The position numbers and the translations under genes were made by a program. Positions 9,794-18,985 of a DNA stretch of 21,950 nt are shown here, one piece after another. The notes beneath the pieces are model-generated. The model saw only the letters and a program-made list of their open reading frames with translations, was not told the DNA's origin and did not search any database. Positions within the stretch are counted from its first letter, which is position 1. Each line of letters starts with the position of its first letter. Source of the stretch: Haplosporangium gracile (Eukaryota > Mortierellomycota > Mortierellomycetes > Mortierellales > Mortierellaceae); assembly GCA_015499985.1 (NCBI GenBank), contig JAAAUF010000413.1, positions 8,018-29,967 on the forward strand, read 5' to 3'.

Positions 9794-12700
9794 TTTTTGT
9801 CGAGAAAGTGGGTGTTGAAGTAAAAAAATAAGAGTGAGTGCAACGTGGATCGATAAAAGAAGTGAAAGTGAAAAAGGGACGGATGGGCCGTGAAGAGAAC
9901 CTATTTCGAAAATGAATAGAAAACAGAGGGAAAGAGAAGAAACAAAGAAAAGGACGAAAGAGGAGGAAGGCAAGAGGGTGAATATGACGATGGTTGCATA
10001 CTAAGCGGTTAATAATATAATATTAGCTTGCTGTTTGCTTACTGCCTGTACAATACCACAAGCATCAAATGTTGCTTTGACCCCATTACTTTATATCCGC
10101 AGAGTCTGGCTACAGCACAATTGGATGGACCGAAAGACGGTAGAACTCTTTTTTTACTCCAACTCGAACTCATGCGATGTAATAGGCATACGCATAAAAA
10201 ATCAAGAAGGATACAGAGATGGACACTGACACTCACAAACATACGAAAAAAAGGGTCGCTGGGAAAAGGGGAAGCGACGGCTCTCCGACACAATGATGGC
10301 GATGATGATGTCCATAAGTAAAAGAAAGAAAGGGGAGAGAAAGAGAGAGAAAGGATGGAAGGATAAAGGAAGGGAGGAGGGAACTAACATCTCCAAAAGG
10401 CAAAGGTCAAAGGCAAAGCAAAGGTAAACGGACAGGCAACACTATTGCTGAACGGGGCTGGGCGGGATGGCATAAAAGGAAGATCTTGTCTCCTCTTTCT
10501 CGTTCACTCAGAACCGTAAGAGAAAAACCAATAATATTTGCTGTTAGGTCGAGATGTAATGGACAGAAAAGGGACATGGCAAGGTGGGAGAGTAATGGAA
10601 AGGGAGGGAGAGAGTGAGAGAAACTCAGGTTGAAAGAAGATTGGGAAAGAGGAGAAAGAGAATAAAAGAGGGAGAGAAGCAGTAAAGTCGACCAAAAGAT
10701 GTGTGTAGACGCACTCCATCAGGCAATTAGCACAAGAGAAAGTGAAAAAGGGGTAGGACAATATGTGTGTAAGAGAGAAGAGGAAGAGAAAGAGAAAATC
10801 AAGGGTCAAGAGACCAAAGGGAGGAGGAGGAGTAGAGGATGTCGTTGCGCAAGTTAGCGGTGCTCTGTGCTTCTCCAGGACGTCCACTCGGCAGTTGGAT
10901 AGGTGTTTACCCTGTTTGCTTTCTATCCACATGGACGTAAAGGCAAAAGGTACGGACATGATGTTGTGTTCAATGGGAACACAAAACTAATTGTGACCCC
11001 TCTTTCTCCCTCTTGTCTTGATCCTATGTATCACACCGTGAATGTGTGTGGTGATGATGGGTTCTTTGGCTTGAATACTCCAAAGAGAGAGGGAGGAGAG
11101 GGAAGTAGATCGTGAACAAACCTCATGGGCTCCGTGCGCCCTGTTATCCCCCCTATCCCAACAAAGTAGCCTTGCACATGGATGATTAACTCGCGCTCCC
11201 TGCAGCAATAGCGATACCAAGCAACCTTTGTCAACAAGGGCCTAAATCAAGCGAGCAAAGTCTTTCTTTCTCTCGGCACTACACCAGAAGCTACAGAAAC
11301 TGAGCGAAAGGGATACTAAGACTGGATATGAAAAGACAGATGCTGCTAACACAGGCACCACCTGTTCGCACCCATCCATTGGCGTTCACCGATGCACCCC
11401 CATTGCTGATTTAAAATTCCCTCTTGGGTTTTGTGCTTACGACAGCCAAAAATACAATAATAATGCATCCTCCGCTTTCTTTTTTTTTTATTATATTTTG
11501 TTTGTTCATGCGAATCTGCACATCAGAGGGCTATTCTTCCTCTCCTCTCCTCTCCTTCTCCTTGACTTACACAAGTTCTCCTTCTCCCATCTCTCTCACG
11601 CATACACACACGCGCGCTCTTTAATTGACCCTTTTCGACTGCCACATCCATTTTCTAATAAACTGCGACATCTCTAATTTGTACATCTAATCACCGTTTT
11701 TCTCTGGTGACGGTAGATGGCCAACCGTCTATCTTCGTTCTGTATGGCAGAGAGGACAAAAGCGATCTATTTTACCTCCTGTTGCCCTTGCCATTCTTTT
11801 TTTTTCCTATTTCTCTTATTGTGCGCGTGGCATCTTGCACATCTTCATCCCTTTTCGCATGCATGAAATACACTTACTGGTCTCATTTACTCGATGCACA
11901 ACGCAACAAACAAAAAAATGGAAGTGGAACACACATTGGCATTGTCCAACAGCCATAACCACATCAAAATCATCCAGACAGAGAGAAGGATTGGCGTTTT
12001 TTCTCCTCTTCACGAAAATGGAAAACAAAACACTGCCCTGGGAGGTTCGTTCGGAGACCGTGAATAAAAAAAAAGTGTGTGTGACCATATTCGAAACAAT
12101 CAAAGCCCAAATGTAACCGAGCCCTCCTTTCGCGTTGTTGTTTTAATGGTGCTCACCTGGTATGTGTGATCCGGACGCTGTGCGAGAGTGTTGTCGTTAA
12201 GGTTGTCGTTAATGGGTTGAGCGCTGTCGTCGTAATGGATGCTTATGTTGAATAAGATATGCTTTTGTTACACTTTGTCTGTACAGTCAGATTACAAATA
12301 ACGTCCTGAGAGGTAAGGTGCTCGTAAGAGGTGTGAGGACCAGGCGAAAGTATGTGTATAATAAGCGTAGTAGAAGCTGCAGTAGTGGTTGAGGGAAGGA
12401 GGATCAAGAAATCGAGTGTCGAGAAAGTCTGTGTTGTTGTAGGAGTGACATAAAGGATTGATGCCGAGCAATCATAGGTAAAAGGAAGAGGGGCTGGATT
12501 ACAAAGGGGGAGGAAAAGGACTGGGTGGCCGTATCTCTGTGATGATGCAGGTGTTGAGTTGAGAAATCTAGTAGTTTATGCAGTGTCTATGGTAAGTTAA
12601 CAGTAAGAGAAAAGTCGTTAGGGGGAGAGGGATGGAAAGGTGATTTGGGTGGCGTGAAAGAGGGATGGATTAAGGAAGCGGCATTTAGCCGATGGTTTCC

Positions 12701-13323
12701 ATAGAAGTAAAAAGGGAGTGTGTGTGTATGTGAAGGAAAGGAAAGGGAGAACGAGAAAGAGAGATCAAGAGAAATAAAAGGAGGAAAGAGGGAGGTCAGA
12801 GAGAGAAAGAAGAAAGAGGGAGGGAAAGTGAGGGAATGTCAATTCAAGATGAATAACAAGACAAAGAAGCGAGAGAGAAAGAACGTGTGATACCGCTGGC
12901 ATTATCTTGTTCGCAGATGGGCGTATAGAGCAAGAATGGGGGCTGAGGGCGGCGATATTCAAAAGAACAGAGAGGGGGAGAGATAAAAAGGACGGAGACG
13001 GGGCCATGGTAGTGTCTGAGCCATGGTGCATAAGCCCCTCGCTCATTCACTACATTCTCTTGATTTTTACGTTACCGCTTCTCCTCTTTGGCGCAGGTCC
13101 ATGGATCCCAACCGCATGGATGGATGTGGCCATTGGCTTTTCAGAAAAAAAAAGGGGGGATTCTAGAGTGTTTCTGTTATTGCATAATTGACAAAAGAGG
13201 ACAGCAGGGAGTCAATGCGTTTGATGTTTTGTATTCTTTTCTTTCACTCCCTATTTTCGTCTCGTTTGCTTTGCTCTACCTCTCTTTCCATCCCCCTTCC
13301 TTTTCTTTTTCTTTCTCTCCTTG

Positions 13324-13382
13324 TTTTTTTTTTTTTTCGTCGGCTTGCTCTCATTCCCGCCTTTTTTTTTTTTTTTTTTTTT
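13324..13382. repeat. Two poly(T) tracts
   Basis: Runs of 14 T (13324-13337) and 21 T (13362-13382) are separated by 24 bp. Nothing beside them, such as target-site duplications or an open frame with a domain, marks a retroelement. Confidence 0.85.
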
Positions 13383-13994
13383 CCTATGTCGTTGTCCCTG
13401 ACCTTGTTGTCATCCCCTTGTTTGTCGTTTTTGTTGGTAATTGGGCAAACATAGCAATGCAGGCAGTGGCTACAACAACCTTTGCCAATCACACCAATGA
13501 GTGGGGTGCGAGTGTGGGTATGAGTACGTGAGGGTTATGAGTGGCTACGTTGAGGTAGAGTGAAACGAGGATTGTACAGCCTTCCGAGATACAAAAACGA
13601 CGGACTTTCATGATATGCCGGTGATCTTGAATCGTGGTTATTACTAAGCAACTTTATGACCGTGTTTCGTCGTCTGTGTCCATGTCTTTACTATATTTAT
13701 TTCGTTGCTGCGCTCTAGATGCAAGATGGTTGACATGCCCAAGCTTTGTTCTCTCCTTTTTTTTTTCTTTACTTCCTTCGTTCATGAAATGCAATGTGTA
13801 CGACACGATCGATCCCCATGACATGGTGGCTTTAACTTCGAAAATAAAGTTGCGGTCAAAAACAGGTTTGGAAATCTTGACTACCAGGCATCAGCATCCA
13901 TGACGACGCCGTGTATGAATAGACTTTGTCTTGAAGGCCAAGAGGTCACCATGACTTCTCTTGTGGGAACTGGAAAAAGCTAACGACAGAGAAG

Positions 13995-14122
13995 GTTTGT
14001 GCTCTCACGGTCATAACGAGAACGAAAGAAAGAACGAAAAAAAGACGCCGCGCTTTTTCTGTCAACTTTCTTAGCAAATCAGACTCTCACACGACACAAA
14101 CAGATAATTTTTTTTTTTGCAG
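13995..14122 (+). other. Candidate 5' leader intron
   Basis: Just upstream of the start at 14243 stands a strong 3' splice site: a run of T followed by GCAG at about 14121. A possible donor, AAG|GTTTGT, lies at 13995. This would be a 128-bp intron in the 5' leader. The acceptor is convincing; the donor is only one option. Confidence 0.35.
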
Positions 14123-14242
14123 GGACAACAACTCAAAAGAGATAAAACGGGGGAAGGTGTCTCCTTCCTCTTTTCCCTCTTATTTTTCTTTCATTCTCAC
14201 CAACACTTACCAACTCACACGCATACAAATACAACAACGACC

Positions 14243-15481
14243 ATGCTCCGCCAACACACAATACCTCGATTGATACTACTCGCCAACGCAGCAAGGATCA
14301 TCAGGACATCATCTCTCGCCAGCACAGCTCGCCTTGCAGGAACAACAGCAATACCCCTCCAGGAGTTTCTCTTCACCAGACACAACCTCATAAAGACCTT
14401 CTCACTGCCCCAGTCGCGCTTCCTCTCATCGGCTTCCTTGTCGTCGTCGCGTTCAGCTGCTGCACTCAGTCTTCAAAGTCATGCTGCCCAAGGGTTTGCC
14501 AAACAATCACCTCTCTTCGCAAAAAGAGGGGCAGGACTTCGTTCGATTGCTTTCCAACAACAAACCCGTGCCTTTTCCAAGGGTCACTCTAAGAAAAGCA
14601 GACCTTTCAGGTTCCTCTGGAAAGTCATGTTCATCTCAACAGCCGTCGTCGCTCTCCCCGCCATCTTACTCTTTGGCGCGCCCGTCGCCAGTCTGATCTT
14701 TGTACCAGTCGCTGTAGGTGGTATCGTTGGAGGCGCCCTTCTGTTAACAGGAAGTCTGCTGATCTTGGTTTTCCCTATTGTCGTGATCGGAGGAGCAACC
14801 ATCTTTTGGTTCATCTCGATGCCAGCCGGCATGACCGTTCGAGAACTCAACCGGATCATCAAGCGAAGCAAGAAAGATGACTACTCAACTGCCCTAGGAG
14901 CTTTGGGATCCGACTGGGAGGTCCAGCCTGCACGGTCGGACGAGTGGTTCAAATGGACGTTTCCCAGCACTGCAGGAGCACTTGATAAGGTCAACATCCG
15001 CATGGGCGTCTTTGACCCCGTCGACCACAGCGAACGTAAGGAAAATACCTTCAAGTGGCTGGATCGCCTTCACGACGACGATAACGACGACGACGATAAC
15101 GATATCAGCAACAAATACAAGAAGAAGTCTTTCTCCAGCAGCAAGGGCCACTTTGAAATCCACAACAACTCTAACACTTTTGCAGTCGACAGCCTGTCCG
15201 TTACCCGCCAGAACGACCACTTTTTGATCCAGATTGAGGACGATGGCGCCAGGCTGTTGAGCCAAAAGTGGGGCAAGAAGTTTGTTGAGTTGGCGCAGAT
15301 CGTTGACCGTGCGGCGAGCGAGATGGAGGCAGCGACGCCAGGACTGAAGTTGGGCAACCAGGTGGTCCTTGTGCAGAGACGTAGGAATGATTCCTTCTGG
15401 GACAAGATCTCGATCCATGGTGACCTTGCCCTCCGCATTCCCATCGATCGCCAATGGGTGCACGATGTCACCGACGAGTAG
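14243..15481 (+). CDS. Predicted mitochondrial membrane protein, function unknown
   Basis: A single-exon gene of 412 aa. The start is the ATG at 14243 (MLRQHTIPRLIL); the frame stays open upstream to about 14117 but without another ATG, and a splice-acceptor-like site is there. Residues 1-110 are rich in Arg, Ser, Ala and Leu and poor in acidic residues, typical of a mitochondrial presequence, with a candidate cleavage region around TRAFSKG (108-114). Residues 127-195 are strongly hydrophobic, enough for two or three membrane helices with Gly-rich packing. The remaining 215 residues are soluble, with an Asp-rich run around 280 and a C-terminal alpha/beta-looking part. I do not recognise the family. 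It is divergent from the GPCR and convergent with the F-box pseudogene. Codon choice and length suggest a real gene. Confidence 0.88.
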   Translation: MLRQHTIPRLILLANAARIIRTSSLASTARLAGTTAIPLQEFLFTRHNLIKTFSLPQSRFLSSASLSSSRSAAALSLQSHAAQGFAKQSPLFAKRGAGLRSIAFQQQTRAFSKGHSKKSRPFRFLWKVMFISTAVVALPAILLFGAPVASLIFVPVAVGGIVGGALLLTGSLLILVFPIVVIGGATIFWFISMPAGMTVRELNRIIKRSKKDDYSTALGALGSDWEVQPARSDEWFKWTFPSTAGALDKVNIRMGVFDPVDHSERKENTFKWLDRLHDDDNDDDDNDISNKYKKKSFSSSKGHFEIHNNSNTFAVDSLSVTRQNDHFLIQIEDDGARLLSQKWGKKFVELAQIVDRAASEMEAATPGLKLGNQVVLVQRRRNDSFWDKISIHGDLALRIPIDRQWVHDVTDE

Positions 15482-15944
15482 ACTCGATTGATAATTTCGC
15501 TCCCACGGTCTTTTTACTTTCTTGCATTTTAGCCACGACACCATACATCTACAGCATAATAAAACCATTGTTGCATTTTAATGGCCATCCTCCGTGTTTT
15601 TTTTCTTTTCTTTTCTTTGAAAGTGTAGGGATATCATACGATGATGGCTAGGGTACGAAGAGATATGCGTGGCATGGGGTAGAGAAGGATTCAGTTTGTT
15701 TCCTTTTTTTCAAATTATACTGCTGGCGAGCGCATTTTACATTTTCCAAAATCCAAAGAGACACAAAAGGAGCAACGTGTTCTCTCTGGTCAATTACTTT
15801 GACACAAAATTCAGGAACCAAGAACATGGAACTTACTAGTTTCATCAATAACAGGAAGCAAATATTCAAATGAAAATTCCCATTTACTCCTTTTATCTTA
15901 ATCTTCATTTAATAAGTTTCAAGCGTACGATCATCTTCAGCGAG
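15482..15944. other. Convergent intergenic region
   Basis: 463 bp between the 3' ends of the mitochondrial-protein gene and the F-box pseudogene. It holds the plus-strand poly(A) signal; otherwise I see nothing. Confidence 0.6.
15558..15563 (+). terminator. Poly(A) signal of the mitochondrial-protein gene
   Basis: AATAAA, about 77 bp past the stop codon at 15481, at a normal distance for a fungal 3' untranslated region. Confidence 0.65.
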
Positions 15945-18719
15945 CTATTTTTTTTTCGCGTTTGTACGGGAAAACATGCCATAGTTAGATCTTCCAAACT
16001 CATATTTTGCCGAGGTATCCGAAGTTCTACCAACCGGTCGTTCCGCCAATTGATAGATATCTCGACGGTAATCATCAACCGGCCAGTACTCCACCAACCC
16101 AGCCTTTGCAATCAACTGGCGTGTCCACGGGATAGCCACCATCCCTTCTTGGAGCTCGTGCAAGTTCTCGGAGGTCGATTTGACAAACTCAGACATCGTA
16201 AACCCACGACACTCTTCCAGTCTCACTCTCTCGATCTTGGGCGCCACTTCTCCGAAAAAGCACTCTCAATACGCGGTCGTCTAACGTCCAGGGTCCGATT
16301 ATCATAAAGTCCGTTAAGGCTGGAAGGTCAACAAACTCGAATTCTTGCCAAATATCGCCAATATTGTCGTAAGTACCACGGCTTTGCTCATTATCATCAC
16401 CATTGTTGTCGACCTCGTCTTCTTCCTCTTCTTCCTCCTGTTCACCATAACTGTAATCGAATGTGTGGTACCTCTATTGCTGCCTCTTCTTCTCCTCCTG
16501 CCACTATCGCTCCCGCTTCAGAAACCGTTCCAACTCAGGGTGTTGAAATCCAGGCTTGATGAGATCCGTGATCCCAACAGTGCGTTTGTCCAGCCTCGAG
16601 ATCGAATTAATGTGTACCGATAGGTACAACAGGCTCGGTGTCCCCGCCAGCATGCAGAACTTGAACCGGTAGGCAAATTCGGAGGACAGACTCAAGTCCG
16701 TCAGCTTATGAAGATCCCAGTTCCAGGTCCAGACAGGTCGTCGTCTTTGTAGAGATGGCGTCGAAAAGGAGTTGTTGTTATTAGCTTCGTAGTTATCATC
16801 GTCATCGTCATCGTCGTGGCTGTCGACCGATTCCCTACTGTCGTTTGCCGCTCCCTCGTAAGTTTCATCAAACTGCACCGGGTGGGGAATAAAAGAATAG
16901 GCGTCATGATACCCCACTGTCAGATCGAGGCAGACCAACTTCCGAGTGCTCTTGAATATGTCCGGATGGAAGGAGATGACAGCAGTCCCTGCCAGGAAGA
17001 GATGCGTTAGCTCAGACAACTCGGCAGGCTCCCAATGAACGACATCGGTAAGAGTGTACTGACTACGCTTGTCATACAATGTAAGGAAGGACAATCGAGG
17101 AAGCCGCATGAGGAGCCGACGATGGACTCGGAGAAAGAACAAAATGGTGTTCACATACAGCGACGTTAGGTGTGTAAGCTCGAGTCGAGAAGGAACACTG
17201 TCGACATCGGTCGCGTTGTTGTCGTTGTTGTTACCACAGTCAAGTAAGAACTCGGGCAATTCAGACCTTCACTGAAATTCTCTAGGCAGAATCCTCCGAC
17301 GAACATCGTTTCCAAGGTATCCTGAAACGCTTAGGCGACATCATCGAGTTGGCGTCCATAGGACAAACTCTGGAACCGGATATTGTATTCTCGAAGAGGC
17401 ATTAGAGATCTCCAAGAAGTCACTACACCATTGCTGCCATCAAATTCCTTGCGTTCCTGCACGGCCCACTTGAACATGTCCTCGCCAAAAGAAGTGATGG
17501 AGAGTGTCTACAAAGACCGACAGCGTTGAAGGAAAGGACCCTGCTCAAGAAGGCGACTCAAAAACCCGCCCTCTCTGTTACCCTCCTCGGACTGGATTAT
17601 CTTGACAGACGACAAATCGGTATCGGCAACGTTTGGCGGCAAACTGAGCCCAATTATTGCGGTCAAGGCGTCGAGGCTGGTTCAAGGGCGGGGGCGATTG
17701 AAGAAGTCGGAAGCAATACTCGTGTGGGCATTTATCCTCAAACGTCCTGTCGTTGACGCATCGGGCGGTACTCGTGGCTTTGGGGTAGTGACGCTGATGC
17801 TCCTGTAAAAACAAAATCATCTCTTCCAACTGCCTCGTCCGATCCTCCTCCAGTTTCTCCGATAGCTTTTCCTTCTCCTGGGTCCATTGAGAGGCCTGTC
17901 AAAACGGCGACGTGAGATTCCGGTCCAACTGGAAATTCACCTCAGAGAACACCTTGAGAGGAGGCACCAACGTCAGGTATCGGCCGATATCGGCGATAGA
18001 TATGTGTAGGGTTTGAATACACTCGGCATTCGAGCAGCACAGAGCCCAGGCCAGATCCTGGTGGAGCTGCAGCTCGAATGCATTGGAAACAATGCTCTCT
18101 TCAAAGTTATTCCACATCGAGCGGCGAAAGAGTTCCTTAGAAAGGGCTTGATCAGCACGTCCCGCTCGATCCATGAAACCTTGAACGGCGGGTTCCTTTG
18201 CAGGGATACCATTACTGAGCAGACACCTGGTCGCATGCACCGTGTCCTCAAAGGTGATTTTGGTCACAAACGAGTAATACGGCAGAAGAGGAGTCGGTGG
18301 GACCTGCAGAGGAGACGCTGCTTTGTCGCCGTGTTGATCCTGGCCCTGAATCTGGTCCTGGAAAAACGCAACATGCACCAGCTCGGTGATATATTCACGT
18401 CTATCCTCATGGTCGCCATGGTCGTTGCGAGGAGCACTGGGAGGCATACTGAGAAGAAGCATTTGAATCAGGTGCACGAGTCCACGAACGGTCTTGTTCG
18501 TCATGTCAACAGTCCCAAACCAGCCAAACGAGTGGCTCGAAGGCTCGCCGAAAGGGTACATATTGCCAAAGGGGTCTCGGTACAGGATTGGCAGGGTTGC
18601 GGCGCAGACATACTTGTTGACGCAGAGGAGGACGGCGACGGATTTGCGGGCTTGCTGGGCGATGAGATGGTGGATAATTAGTTGGAGACATTCCAGTGGT
18701 AGGGGAATGTGGATGACAT
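15945..18719 (-). pseudogene. F-box/leucine-rich-repeat protein pseudogene
   Basis: Intact relatives act as substrate receptors of SCF ubiquitin ligases. The N terminus shows an F-box (IPLPLECLQLIIHHL then CVNKYVCAATLPILY). Leucine-rich segments follow (LTHLTSLYVNT, ELTHLFLAGTAV, HKLTDLSLSSEFAY), with a family-typical C terminus (AGLVEYWPVDDYRRDIYQL). The reading frame is broken throughout: the only plausible ATG (18717-18719) is one base out of frame with the F-box; TGA at 17899-17901; a frame change near 17640; TAG at 17508-17510; TAA at 17331-17333; a frame change near 17262; TAG at 16504-16506 and 16474-16476; and a frame change in a T run near 16258. Homology continues in frame after each stop, which argues against introns. 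Similarity runs the full length, so this is a decayed gene and not a fragment. The F-box/LRR identity rests on remembered Mortierella proteins. Confidence 0.85.
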
Positions 18720-18985
18720 GAAGGAAATAAATACCAATGGTTGAGTATTGTGGTGGGAAGGGGGGCGATGGTGAAGGAGAAAGTGAGAGGTGGGAACGAG
18801 GAACAGAGAAATGGCGATAGAAGGAAAAAAAGATTATTTAAATTTTGCAACTATCCCTAGTGGCAAACTTTAGCGGCAAACAAAGTTAGCAAACTAGATA
18901 CTCAAACTTAGAACGACCGACAGTCATCAGTCCGCAGAATTCACGCATGGTTCGAATTTTTTCCTGCCCTCAATCCCCTGGTACG
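18720..18985. other. Spacer between F-box pseudogene and monooxygenase
   Basis: 266 bp, A/G-rich on the plus strand next to the pseudogene's 5' end. No gene is visible. Confidence 0.5.

Larger units (their letters stand above)
9624..14242. other. 4.6 kb gap without a supported gene
   Basis: This lies between the divergent GPCR (minus) and mitochondrial-protein (plus) genes. The plus strand is strongly purine-rich at about 10320-10380, 10590-10680 and 12720-12840, and pyrimidine-rich at about 11460-11830 and 13240-13390. The many short open frames follow this composition and look like simple sequence (runs of Phe, Leu, Ser or Lys). The flanks probably hold long 5' leaders and promoters. I found no tRNA, rRNA, transposase or conserved domain. 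A weak exon-like segment at 12157-12267 (minus) and a short upstream frame at 13900-13983 (plus) are discussed as findings. Confidence 0.55.

Noticed and set aside
10504..10959. 151-codon minus-strand frame starting MSVPFAF
   Set aside because: Mostly Phe, Leu, Ser and Pro from a pyrimidine-rich strand; no domain.
12270..12580. Roughly 100-codon minus-strand frame without ATG
   Set aside because: Stops are scarce there because the strand is pyrimidine-rich; the translation is Thr/Ser/Leu-rich with no recognisable motif.
13324..13382. Poly(T) runs as retrotransposon tails
   Set aside because: No target-site duplication and no adjacent element body; simple-sequence expansion explains them.
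12907..13531. Plus-strand frames with long Phe runs
   Set aside because: Driven by poly(T) tracts and C/T-rich simple sequence.
9624..14242. tRNA, 5S rRNA, CRISPR array or transposon in the gap
   Set aside because: I found no B-box-like motif with a matching A-box, no regular repeat-spacer pattern, no terminal repeats and no transposase motif.
14894..15568. 224-codon minus-strand frame
   Set aside because: Antisense to the mitochondrial-protein gene; Val-rich runs mirror its Asp codons.
18013..18681. 222-codon plus-strand frame
   Set aside because: Antisense to the F-box part of the pseudogene, whose minus-strand frame has clear homology.
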